Of a stretch of 64,000 nucleotides of DNA, positions 39,636-47,983 are shown piece by piece (within the stretch, counting starts at the first letter, position 1; each line of letters starts with the position of its first letter). The stretch is from Polyangium sp. 6x1 (GTDB lineage Bacteria > Myxococcota_A > Polyangia > Polyangiales > Polyangiaceae), in assembly GCF_029946515.1 (NCBI RefSeq), contig NZ_JARZHH010000054.1, positions 17,019 through 81,018 on the forward strand, written 5' to 3'. The position numbers were made by a program, and so were the translations under genes. A model generated the notes under the pieces. It ran no database searches. It was not told the origin of the DNA and saw nothing but the letters and a program-made list of their open reading frames with translations.

Positions 39636-41150
39636 ATGATCCGGCCTCTTCCCGCACAGCGCTCTCACGCGGCAGGGACGCTCGTGGCGTTCTTCGTGGG
39701 GGCCTCGCTCGGCTTCTTGTTCCTGCTCACCGACGCGAAGGGCCCGGCCCCCTTCCTCGCAGCGGCGATCATCACGACGGCCTACGGGGTCGCGCGTTCG
39801 CCCGCCGCGACCCGGGGCCGCCGCGTCCTGCGCATGGCCGCGCTGCTCGTCGTGCTCGGCGCCCATGCTTTGTGGTCCTACGAGCTCGTCTCGTTCGCCG
39901 GCGAGCTCGCCTGGTCGATCCCGGCCGCGGTGTGGGCCCTCGTGATCCTGCTCTCCGCGGGCGTCGTCTGGACGCACCTGCCGCGATGGAAGCGCGTCGA
40001 GGTGCCGCTCGTGCTCCCTGTCGGCCTGATCATCGCCGCATGCTTGTTCGGGTGGCGGCGCGAGGAGGCGCGCATCGATTGCGACGACCTGCTCGACGTG
40101 TCGGGACAACCGAACGTGCGCGTACGGATCCCGACGACCGCCGCGCAAGCGAGCTGCCGCGCGGGCGCGATCCTTCCCATTGCGCGATTCCCTCGCCATC
40201 TGTGGGAGTCGCCCGACGGCGCCTGGTACGTGTTCACGACGCAGCTCCGAAACCCCGAGCACAACCCGTCCGTGCCCTCGCCGGGCCGCCTCACGGGCTC
40301 GATCTGCGCGAGCCCGGTCGACGGCGCGCAGGAGCCGAGCTGCGTCGGCGTGGGGACGGCGCAAGGAATGGCGGAGTCAGCGCCGCTCGACCGGCTCTTC
40401 GTGGCGAACTGGGGCGCGGTCTTGCCGGGCGGAGCGCGCGGGGGCCAGGTCTATGCCCTGTCGCGGACCGATCCCCGGCGTGTCGTGGGTCGCCGTGAGA
40501 CGAACGTCCTTTCGGGCGAGCTCTTTTACGATCCGACCGACGACATGGTCGGCGTGCTCAGCGACGAAGCCGAGTACATGTACCCGCTGCGCGCTTCCAC
40601 GCTGGAGCCCCTCGATCCGATCCCCACGCCCGTCATTCCTGGGGACAGCCATTACGACGAGGCTCGCCGCGAGGGCGTGTATTGCTTCGCTGCTGGTCCT
40701 TTGAGGACGATCGGCGGCTCCGCGTTCGGAGCGGTGGCGTTCTCCACCGGCCCTTACCGATATCGAGCCCTCGCGTCCGCGAGCGAGGCGCCGTGGTTGT
40801 GGTTCGGCTTTTCGTGGGGATGCGACTGGGATCCCGAGCGTCGCCGGGTGTACGCGGCCATCGCGAGCCTCGGCGTGGTGCACACGATCGATTACGACAC
40901 GGGCAAGATCGTGGGCACGACGTATACGGGGATGGGCGTTCGTTCTGTAGCGTATGATCGGGCGCGGAATCGGCTGTATCTCGGGTGGTATCTGGCGGGG
41001 CGGGTCGCGGCGCTCGACCTCGCGACCGGCGCGATCGTGAAGGAATGGCGCGCGGGTCGGTTCGTCCGGACCGTCGTGCTGAGCCGGGATGGAAAGCGCC
41101 TCGTGGTGTCGTCGAATCTGGGCGTGGTGGAGATCGCGCTCGACGGCTGA
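39636..41150 (+). CDS. membrane protein with C-terminal beta-propeller-like domain, 504 aa
   Basis: About four or five membrane helices occupy the first 145 residues. The remainder (about 150-504) looks like a repetitive beta-propeller. It has blades such as FGFSWGCDWDPERRRVYAAIA, YDTGKIVGT, VAYDRARNRLYLGWYL and VVLSRDGKRLVVSSN, similar to YVTN/NHL-type repeats. No enzyme motif is recognised. It would display the propeller outside the inner membrane. It is divergent from the GT2 gene across 102 bp and ends four bases from the convergent twin-radical-SAM gene. Confidence 0.72.
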   Translation: MIRPLPAQRSHAAGTLVAFFVGASLGFLFLLTDAKGPAPFLAAAIITTAYGVARSPAATRGRRVLRMAALLVVLGAHALWSYELVSFAGELAWSIPAAVWALVILLSAGVVWTHLPRWKRVEVPLVLPVGLIIAACLFGWRREEARIDCDDLLDVSGQPNVRVRIPTTAAQASCRAGAILPIARFPRHLWESPDGAWYVFTTQLRNPEHNPSVPSPGRLTGSICASPVDGAQEPSCVGVGTAQGMAESAPLDRLFVANWGAVLPGGARGGQVYALSRTDPRRVVGRRETNVLSGELFYDPTDDMVGVLSDEAEYMYPLRASTLEPLDPIPTPVIPGDSHYDEARREGVYCFAAGPLRTIGGSAFGAVAFSTGPYRYRALASASEAPWLWFGFSWGCDWDPERRRVYAAIASLGVVHTIDYDTGKIVGTTYTGMGVRSVAYDRARNRLYLGWYLAGRVAALDLATGAIVKEWRAGRFVRTVVLSRDGKRLVVSSNLGVVEIALDG

Positions 41151-41154
41151 GCGC

Positions 41155-44100
41155 TCAGCCCACCCGATCGCGCAGCGGCACCGAGGCCACCCGCTTCGGC
41201 TCGGCGGCGCGATCGAAGGGCGCGCCCGCGGCTTCGAGGGCCGTGATCGCCTCCGCCGCGAGCCGCATCGCGCGCACGCCGTCCTCCGCCGACACCTTCG
41301 GCCGATCGCCCCGCACGACGCTTTCGCGGAACGCGACGAGCAGGCGCGCGAGGTCGCCTCCGCGCGGCGGCGTGCGCGTTCGTTTGCCCCCGGCGTCGCT
41401 CACCTCCACGAGGTCACGGCCCTCCGAGCGTATCCAGGACAAACGCCGTCCATCGCCGAGGCGCGCCCGCACTTCGAGGGCGTCCGCGGCCTCGGCGAGC
41501 AAGAGCTCGATCGTCACGTCGGGCTGGGAAGGGCCGGCGCCGCGCGCGCGCAAGGTCACGCGCTCGGGCCTCCCGCCGCCCTTGGCCGTTGCTTTCCGGA
41601 TGCGGAGATCCTCGCCCGCCACGGCCTGCGCCACGTCGCCGAGGTGAATCAAGAGCTCGTAGAGCGCCGTGCGCGACCACGCGTGCAAGCTCGCGGGCGA
41701 GGTGGCCGTGGCCCGGTGAACGACCTCGATTTCGATGGGACGATCGGCCCCTTTTCGATCCCCGAGCACGGAGAGGATCTCTTCGAGGCCGCCAGCCGTA
41801 CGGAGCTGCTGCGCCACGGTGATCCGTTCGTTCGCCTCGGCGGCGAGCGCCTCGGCCTCCGTGAGCGTCGCAGCGAGCGGTTTTTCCACGAGGCACGAGA
41901 GGCCACGCGCGAGCGCCTCGCGGGCGATTTCGGCGTGCTGCCGCGTGCTCGTGGCGACGATCACCGCGTCGATCGCGCCTCGCTCGCAGAGCTCGGCGAG
42001 CGTCCGCGCGCGGGGCACGTCGGCCGCGATCTCCGGCAGATCCTTGTCCGGCGCGTGCGGAGAGGCGATGCCCGAGAGGACAAACCCGCCCGCTTGTTCC
42101 AGCGCCGCCGCGAAGGCGAGCCCCCGCCGACCCGTACCGACGATCGCGACGCGGAGGGCGCGCGGCGCGGAGGCCGGGGCCACGGGCAGGTGAATCCGCT
42201 CGCGCGGCGCTTCGGGGAGCGGGATCTCGTCGCTCCGCGGGATGCGGCCGTCGCCGAAGCGCAGCTCGTCGAGGCGGTCGATCCCGGGCCGGAAGCGCGC
42301 GATGCGGGGCTCCGAGAGGCAACGCTCGGGCGTGATCTTCTCGCCCGGGATGGCCCGGAGCTCGCTCGTGCCGAAGACCGCCGCATAAGGCTTCCACACG
42401 CCCGTGCAGACGAGGTCGAAGCGGCAATCGGCGCAGGCCGGGCCTTTTTGCTTTTGCGGGAGGTCCTCCGTCAGCGCGCCGCTGAGCGAGACGAGCACGT
42501 CGCTCCACGGCATCATCTCTTCGAGCTGGCACGGCGGCACGCCCTGGCGCGAGCCCACCACGACCTCGACGCCGAGCTCGTTCGCCCGCGCGATCGCGCG
42601 CTTCAAATAGGGCATGACGTCCGCGAAGCGGGGCACGTGATCGGCGAGCCGTTCGAGGGCCTTGTATTGCGGCGTGACGTACGCGAACGAGATGCCGATC
42701 CGCGCGCCGAACGCGGCGTGCATCCATTCGACGAACCGCACGAGATGACGATAGTTTTGCGCGGATACGACGTGGTTCACGTCGAGGCGCAGATGTTCGT
42801 GCCGCGCGAAGAGGTGGAGCGCCCGCACCGTGCGCGCGTGGTCGCCCATCTTGCGGGTCTGGAGCCGCGCGAGCGCCTCGTCGTGCGCGTGCAGCGAGAC
42901 GAAGACGTTCGTGAGGCCCGCCGCGACGAGCGCGTCGACCTTCTCCGGTTTGTCGAGGAGCACCGCGTTCGTGACGAGCTCGATGCTGCGGACGCCGGTG
43001 CGCTTCGCCACGGAGACGTAATCGACGAGGTGGCGCGAGAGCGTGGGTTCGCCGCCGCTGAACGAGATCTGCTCGACGCCCGTGCGGCCGAGGCGCGCGA
43101 TCCGCCGCAGCATCCGGCCCGGATCCTCCTCGACGTTGTGGGAGGTCTCGTTCGCGCTGCAGAACCAGCAATCCTGGTTGCAATGGACCGTGGGGCGGAG
43201 GACCGTGAAAAACGCGGCGCGCGCGGCGCTCTTGCGGGTCTCGTCCCAGCGGTCGCGCGGGCGTTGCTGCGGGGCCCGCGGCAAAGGGGACAAACCCGCG
43301 GCGCCGTGCGTGGAGAGGTAAAGGGTGGTCGTGCCCGGACAGGCGCGCGAGGCGCCGCACGCGTCGCAGCCTGGCGCGAGCGAGGAAGTGGCGTGGCGCG
43401 GGATCGGGCGGCCGCCGCGATCGGCGAGCAAGCGCTCGGGGACGTCGACGCCGCCGTCCGCGTTTTTCGTGGCGACGGCGCAGAGCGGGATCCCGTCTCG
43501 CTCGGTCAGCGTGATTTCGAGGCCTTTTTCCCGGGCAAACCCGATCGCCGCGAGGAGCGCGTCGCGCGCCCGATCCCAGCGCGGCGGCGCGAGCTCGCGT
43601 GGCGCGCGTCCATCCACGGGCCGGAGCGCGGAGGGCGTGTAAAGCCGGACGCGACGCGCGCTCGGCGCTGCGCTCGCGAGCAGGGCGATCACGGCGCGGA
43701 GGTCCTGGATCGAGGGATCGAGCACCGGGATCTCGAACACGAGGTCGAGCCCCGTCGCCGCGATCGCGCGCAGGCCCGCGAGGCCCGCCGCGAACGCGCC
43801 GCGCACGCGGGCGATCGCGTCGTGCACGGCCGGCCGGTCGCTCGCGAGGAAAAACACGATCCCCGTGAGGCCCGCCGCGCGGAGCTCCTCGGCGCGTCCC
43901 TCGGCGGCGTAGGCCACGCCGTTCGTTCGCGCGTACACCGCGTCCCAGCCAGCGTCGCGCGCGCTCTGCACGATCGCGCGGAGGTCCTTCACACGTGAAG
44001 CTTCTCCGCGCAGCTCGAGCACGCCGCCGCCGCGACGGAGCTCGCGCTGCCGTGTCCCTTCGTCCGTCGGCTTGCCGCGGCAATCGCAGACGGGGCAGGC

Positions 44101-44172
44101 GAGGTTGCAGCCCTCGGCGAGCAGGAGGCTCGTGTCGGTCGTGCCGGCGCGCGGGCTCATGGAGGGCCGCAT
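41155..44172 (-). CDS. twin radical SAM protein fused to Gfo/Idh/MocA oxidoreductase, 1005 aa
   Basis: Three modules are seen. Module 1 (about 15-300) has the cluster motif CNLACPVC (Cys22, 26, 29), with Val rather than an aromatic before the last Cys. Its usual GGEP is degenerate (RGEAS), and it ends in a Cys group (CDACGASRACPG). Module 2 (about 325-620) is a canonical radical SAM domain with CNQDCWFC starting at Cys331 and FSGGEPTL, ending in CADCRFDLVCTG, a possible auxiliary cluster site. Module 3 (about 670-1005) is a Gfo/Idh/MocA-type dehydrogenase with VAIVGTGRRGLAFA and the EKPLA motif. The start could also be ATG 44160. It is transcribed divergently from its shorter paralogue. Inference: peptide or sugar modification with a linked redox step. 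Confidence 0.88.
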   Translation of the reverse strand: MRPSMSPRAGTTDTSLLLAEGCNLACPVCDCRGKPTDEGTRQRELRRGGGVLELRGEASRVKDLRAIVQSARDAGWDAVYARTNGVAYAAEGRAEELRAAGLTGIVFFLASDRPAVHDAIARVRGAFAAGLAGLRAIAATGLDLVFEIPVLDPSIQDLRAVIALLASAAPSARRVRLYTPSALRPVDGRAPRELAPPRWDRARDALLAAIGFAREKGLEITLTERDGIPLCAVATKNADGGVDVPERLLADRGGRPIPRHATSSLAPGCDACGASRACPGTTTLYLSTHGAAGLSPLPRAPQQRPRDRWDETRKSAARAAFFTVLRPTVHCNQDCWFCSANETSHNVEEDPGRMLRRIARLGRTGVEQISFSGGEPTLSRHLVDYVSVAKRTGVRSIELVTNAVLLDKPEKVDALVAAGLTNVFVSLHAHDEALARLQTRKMGDHARTVRALHLFARHEHLRLDVNHVVSAQNYRHLVRFVEWMHAAFGARIGISFAYVTPQYKALERLADHVPRFADVMPYLKRAIARANELGVEVVVGSRQGVPPCQLEEMMPWSDVLVSLSGALTEDLPQKQKGPACADCRFDLVCTGVWKPYAAVFGTSELRAIPGEKITPERCLSEPRIARFRPGIDRLDELRFGDGRIPRSDEIPLPEAPRERIHLPVAPASAPRALRVAIVGTGRRGLAFAAALEQAGGFVLSGIASPHAPDKDLPEIAADVPRARTLAELCERGAIDAVIVATSTRQHAEIAREALARGLSCLVEKPLAATLTEAEALAAEANERITVAQQLRTAGGLEEILSVLGDRKGADRPIEIEVVHRATATSPASLHAWSRTALYELLIHLGDVAQAVAGEDLRIRKATAKGGGRPERVTLRARGAGPSQPDVTIELLLAEAADALEVRARLGDGRRLSWIRSEGRDLVEVSDAGGKRTRTPPRGGDLARLLVAFRESVVRGDRPKVSAEDGVRAMRLAAEAITALEAAGAPFDRAAEPKRVASVPLRDRVG

Positions 44173-44221
44173 TGTTCGCCGTGGGCAACGCCGTGCGCAA
44201 GAGGCTCGCGCTTGCGGTAGC

Positions 44222-46042
44222 ATGCCCTTGATGCGCGTCGCGCGGGTGCTCACCAACGAGACCTGCAACCAGGGTTGCGGCTTCTGCTCGGCGCGAAGGC
44301 CCGTCGAACGGCCCGATTTCGTGCGCCCCGCGGCCGTGCTCGCCCGCATCGACGCGGCGCTCGGGAAGGGCGCGCGCGAGGTCGTGCTGACGGGCGGCGA
44401 GCCCACGATGCGAAGGGATCTCGCGGCCCTCGTCCGTCACGCCCGCGCGCGCGGCGCCGAGCGCGTCGTGCTGGAGACGAACGCGACGCTCGTGACGGAG
44501 AGCGTCGCGCGCGCGCTCGTCGACGCAGGCCTCTCGATCGCGCGCGTGCACGTGCCGGCCTTCGGGCCCGAGGCGGACGCGATCACGCGCGACGAGGGCG
44601 GTTTTTCCGCCGCGCTCGCGGGCGCGCGTGCCCTCGCCGCCGCGGGGATTCCGCTGGAGATCGCGACGCCGATCGTCCGGACGAACCTCGATCTCGTCGC
44701 GGCGATCCCGGGTCGTTTGCGCGCCGCGAACCTCCCGGCCCTGCGCATCCTCGCGTCGATCCCCGTGGACGCGCCCGATCCCGCGACGCTCGCGCCGCTC
44801 GAAGGCGCCGCGCGCGCGCTCGAGCGGCTCGATCAGGCCGCGCGTGAGGCCGGCATCCCGCTCTCGCTCGACCCCGGCGCGGCCATCCCTCCGTGCTCGT
44901 TCGAGCGGCCCGCGCGCCTCGCGCACCTCTACGCGCTGAACCCCGGCGGCGCGCAGCGACCGGGCCACGAGCGCGTGCCCGCGTGCGGCGCGTGTGTCGT
45001 CGCGGATCGTTGTCCCGGCGTGCCGCGGGCGCTCCACGCGCGCGAGCCCGCGTCGGCCTTCCGGCCCCTCACCGAGGATCGGATCCGCCGCAAGCTCACG
45101 GTGATCTCGTCGGTGCGCGAGCAGATCGATCGCGAGCTCGTGACCCGCGACGTCTACCGCGCGCCCGACGGCCGGCTCGTGCCTTCGCACATCGTGCGCA
45201 TCCAGTTCCAGTGCAACCAGGCCTGCGATTTTTGCTTCGTCTCGACGCACCTGCCAGCGCCCGACGACGAGGCCGTGCGCCACGCGATCCTCGAGATCGC
45301 GCACGCCGGCGGCGTCTTGCAGGTCTCGGGCGGCGAGCCGACCTTGAACGGCCGCCTCGGCGACTACGTCGCGCTCGCGAAGCGGGAAGGCGCGATCGCC
45401 GTGGAGCTGCAGACGAACGCCGTGCGCCTCGCGGATCCGGGCCGCGCGCGCGAGCTCGAAGAGGCCGGGCTCGACGTGGCGTTCGTGTCGCTGCACGGAT
45501 CACGCGCCGAGATCTCGGACGCGATCACGCGCGCGCCTGGCACGTTCGAGAAGACCGCGCGGGGCCTCGACGCGCTCGCGCAGACGAAGATCCGCGTTCG
45601 CCTGAACTTCGTCTTCTGCGCGCCGAACCAGGCGGATTTCCCGGACTTCGTGCGCCTCGTCGCGGCGCGATGGCCGGCCGCGGAGATCAATGTCTCGGTC
45701 GTGGGGGCGTTCACCGATCTCGTGCCCCGCACGGAGAGCTTGATCCCGCGGTACACGGAGCTCTTGCCCGCGATGCGCGAGGGCCTCGTGATCGCGCGCG
45801 CGGCCGGGATCCCTGTGCTCGGCTTCGAGTCGATGTGCGGGATCCCGCTCTGCCTCGCGCCCGTCGATCCGCGCGGGTTCTTCGACCTCGCCGAGATCCC
45901 CAGCGGGCACGACGGCGGCGAGTTCGTCCGCGCGGAAGCGTGCGAGCGGTGTGAGCTTTCCGCGCGCTGCTTCGGGCTGCGACGGAGCTACGCCGAGCTA
46001 CATGGAACCAGCGAGGCGCGCGCCGTCGTGCGAGGGGCGTAA
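44222..46042 (+). CDS. twin radical SAM protein, 606 aa
   Basis: Two complete radical SAM domains lie in tandem. The first has CNQGCGFC (Cys15, 19, 22) and LTGGEPTM; the second has CNQACDFC starting at Cys331 and VSGGEPTL. Each is followed by a Cys group (CGACVVADRCPG; CERCELSARCFG) that could bind an auxiliary [4Fe-4S] cluster, as in SPASM/twitch domains. The second domain begins at the same residue number as in the divergent 1005-residue protein, so the pair look like paralogues. The start may be ATG 44222 or 44231. The two genes share a 49-bp divergent promoter region. Substrate is unknown; no obvious RiPP precursor is adjacent. Confidence 0.9.
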   Translation: MPLMRVARVLTNETCNQGCGFCSARRPVERPDFVRPAAVLARIDAALGKGAREVVLTGGEPTMRRDLAALVRHARARGAERVVLETNATLVTESVARALVDAGLSIARVHVPAFGPEADAITRDEGGFSAALAGARALAAAGIPLEIATPIVRTNLDLVAAIPGRLRAANLPALRILASIPVDAPDPATLAPLEGAARALERLDQAAREAGIPLSLDPGAAIPPCSFERPARLAHLYALNPGGAQRPGHERVPACGACVVADRCPGVPRALHAREPASAFRPLTEDRIRRKLTVISSVREQIDRELVTRDVYRAPDGRLVPSHIVRIQFQCNQACDFCFVSTHLPAPDDEAVRHAILEIAHAGGVLQVSGGEPTLNGRLGDYVALAKREGAIAVELQTNAVRLADPGRARELEEAGLDVAFVSLHGSRAEISDAITRAPGTFEKTARGLDALAQTKIRVRLNFVFCAPNQADFPDFVRLVAARWPAAEINVSVVGAFTDLVPRTESLIPRYTELLPAMREGLVIARAAGIPVLGFESMCGIPLCLAPVDPRGFFDLAEIPSGHDGGEFVRAEACERCELSARCFGLRRSYAELHGTSEARAVVRGA

Positions 46043-46096
46043 ACGAGCGCCCGGTACGTCGACGGTTCGTGCTTCCACCTTCCCTCGTAGGGCGGT

Positions 46097-47386
46097 ATGG
46101 AGCGTGCCGTGTCGGGGGTACGGAGCAAAAGGGTGCCGGGCGAGCGAGACAAGGCCACGACCGTCCTGTCCATGGTCGGCCTCCCCGCGCGGGGAAAAAC
46201 GTACATCGGGCGCCGCGTGGCGCGTTACCTGAGCTGGCTCGGTCATCCGACCCGCGTGTTCAACGTGGGGAGTTACCGTCGCCGGCAGATCGGCGCGAGC
46301 CAGCCAGCGGACTTCTTCGCGCCGACGAACAAGGAAGGCCGGCAGGTCCTGCACGAGCTCGCCATGACGGCGCTCGACGACATGCTGGCGTGGCTGCGCG
46401 AGGGCGGCGAGGTCGGCATCTTCGACGCGACGAACAGCACGAAGGAGCGAAGGCGCTTCGTCGAGGAGCGGTGCCGCAAGGAGGGCCTGCCCGTCGTCTT
46501 CATCGAGTCGTTCTGCAACGACCCGGGCGTGATCGCGGCGAACGTTCGCGACACGAAGCTGAAGTCGCCGGACTACGTCGACATGGACCCGGACGCGGCG
46601 GCGCAGGATTTCCTGCGGCGCATCGCCCACTACGAGTCGATGTACGAGACGCTCGACGATCCGAACCAGAGCTACATCAAGATCATCGACGTCGGCCGCC
46701 AGGTGATCCTGAACCGGATCCACGGCTACCTGCCCGCGCGCCTCGCGCCGCTGCTCATCGATCTGCACGTCTCGCCGCGCCCGATCTGGCTGACGCGGCA
46801 CGGGCAGAGCGACTACAACCGGCACGGCCGCATCGGCGGTGATCCCGAGCTCTCGCCCGCGGGCGAGGAGTACGCGAAGCACCTGGCGGAGTTCGTCCGG
46901 AAGAACGCGCCGCGGGATCAGGAGGTCGCCGTGTGGACGAGCACGCTGCGGCGGACGATCTCGACGGCGACGAAGATCACGCGGTCGCCGCGGACCTGGC
47001 GCGCGCTCGACGAGATCGACGCGGGCGTCTGCGACGGGATGACGTACGACCAGGTGCGGATCGAGATGCCGGACGTGTGGGCCGCGCGGAGCGCCGACAA
47101 GTTCCGGTACCGATATCCCCGCGGCGAGTCGTACGAGGACGTGATCCAGAGGCTCGACCCGGTGATCATCCAGCTCGAACGCCAGCGCTCGCCGACGCTC
47201 GTGATCGCGCATCAAGCGGTGCTGCGGGCGATTTACGCCTACCTGATGGACCGGCCGCCGGGCGAGTGTCCGTCGATCAGCGTGCCGCTGCACACGGTGA
47301 TTCAATTGACGCCGACGGCGTATGGTTGCGAGGAGAAACGATTCGCGCTGCCGCCGAATGTGGAGGATCAGGGGGCAGGGGGATAG
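46097..47386 (+). CDS. eukaryotic-type 6-phosphofructo-2-kinase/fructose-2,6-bisphosphatase, 429 aa
   Basis: Both halves of the eukaryotic bifunctional enzyme are present in order. The kinase half has Walker A GLPARGKT (28-35), FNVGSYRR, FDATNSTKERR and a KLKSPDYVDMDPDAAAQDF stretch that closely matches the animal proteins. The phosphatase half (histidine phosphatase fold) has TRHGQSDYN with His235, RIGGDPELSPAG, Glu306 in EIDAGVCDG, and His372 in IAHQAVLRAIYAY. All key residues of fructose-2,6-bisphosphate synthesis and breakdown appear intact. The N-terminal regulatory extension of mammalian isoforms is short here (about 20 residues). A GTAGGGCGG stretch precedes the ATG. It implies fructose 2,6-bisphosphate as a signal, uncommon in bacteria. 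Confidence 0.95.
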   Translation: MERAVSGVRSKRVPGERDKATTVLSMVGLPARGKTYIGRRVARYLSWLGHPTRVFNVGSYRRRQIGASQPADFFAPTNKEGRQVLHELAMTALDDMLAWLREGGEVGIFDATNSTKERRRFVEERCRKEGLPVVFIESFCNDPGVIAANVRDTKLKSPDYVDMDPDAAAQDFLRRIAHYESMYETLDDPNQSYIKIIDVGRQVILNRIHGYLPARLAPLLIDLHVSPRPIWLTRHGQSDYNRHGRIGGDPELSPAGEEYAKHLAEFVRKNAPRDQEVAVWTSTLRRTISTATKITRSPRTWRALDEIDAGVCDGMTYDQVRIEMPDVWAARSADKFRYRYPRGESYEDVIQRLDPVIIQLERQRSPTLVIAHQAVLRAIYAYLMDRPPGECPSISVPLHTVIQLTPTAYGCEEKRFALPPNVEDQGAGG

Positions 47387-47401
47387 AGGGGGAGGATCCC
47401 C

Positions 47402-47701
47402 ATGGCAGATCCCGACAACAAAGACCGCTCGCTCGTCGTTCGGCTTCATGCCGCCAAGCGAATGCTCCAGCGGGGCATACGTATGGCGGATGTCGAGCAC
47501 GTCATCGCGAACGGCGAGGTCATCGAGGATTACCCCGACGACACTCCCTTCCCGAGTCGCCTCTTGCTCGCATTTCCGGAGGGGCGCGCAGTCCACGTGG
47601 TGGCGGCGGATGAGCCGGGCGCCCTGGTCACCTACATCATCACCGTGTATCTTCCGGATCCGACGCAGTGGGATCCGGCATTTCGGCGGAGGAAGCCATG
47701 A
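47402..47701 (+). CDS. DUF4258-like protein, putative toxin of a toxin-antitoxin pair, 99 aa
   Basis: The compact protein has LHAAKRMLQRGIRMADVEHVIANGEVIEDY, characteristic of DUF4258 proteins (HA..R..R....V..ai..G.vie.y), followed by RLLLAFPEGRAVHVVAA and a YIITVYLPDPTQW strand. DUF4258 proteins have an RNase-toxin-like fold related to MqsR/RelE-type families and are often paired with zinc-finger antitoxins. The stop overlaps the ATG of the next gene (ATGA, 47698-47701). It starts 15 bp after the PFK-2/FBPase-2 gene, possibly read from the same promoter. Confidence 0.8.
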   Translation: MADPDNKDRSLVVRLHAAKRMLQRGIRMADVEHVIANGEVIEDYPDDTPFPSRLLLAFPEGRAVHVVAADEPGALVTYIITVYLPDPTQWDPAFRRRKP

Positions 47702-47925
47702 GATGCATCGTCTGCAAGCACGGAGAAACGGCTCCTGGCACCGTGACGGTCAGTGTCGAGCGCGCTGGGACGGTGGTCGTGGTTCGGGACGTGCCAGCCG
47801 ATGTTTGCCAGACCTGCGGGGAGGAGTATCTCACGGCCCAGGTCGTGGAGCAGCTCGAGTCCCTCGTCGACAAGGCGCTTGGAGCAGGAATGGACGTCGC
47901 GGTCCGGCGGTACGAGGCGGCCTGA
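47698..47925 (+). CDS. YgiT/MqsA-type zinc-finger protein, putative antitoxin, 75 aa
   Basis: The protein starts MRCIVCKHGE and contains a second CxxC in VCQTCGEEYL, the two CxxC pairs expected for the YgiT/MqsA N-terminal zinc finger. A helical tail follows (AQVVEQLESLVDKALG). No helix-turn-helix C-terminal domain is present, so it is the short form seen beside DUF4258 proteins. The start ATG overlaps the toxin-like gene's stop. Here the putative toxin comes first, as in MqsRA. Confidence 0.82.
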   Translation: MRCIVCKHGETAPGTVTVSVERAGTVVVVRDVPADVCQTCGEEYLTAQVVEQLESLVDKALGAGMDVAVRRYEAA

Positions 47926-47936
47926 GTCGATCACCA

Positions 47937-47954
47937 GGTTTTACCCAGAAAACC
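47937..47954. terminator. weak inverted repeat between convergent genes
   Basis: GGTTTT and AAAACC flank ACCCAG in the 58-bp gap between the antitoxin-like gene and the oppositely transcribed AgmX-domain gene. The stem is short and T-rich, so it could act as a bidirectional terminator, but its stability is low. Confidence 0.3.
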
Positions 47955-47983
47955 ATTCCCGCAGTCGGGCTTGGGCCGGCCGA

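Noticed and set aside
41089..43998. 969-codon plus-strand open frame opposite the twin-radical-SAM/Gfo-Idh gene
   Set aside because: Compositional shadow: Arg/Glu/Ala-rich with no motif, whereas the minus strand carries cluster and NAD-binding motifs.
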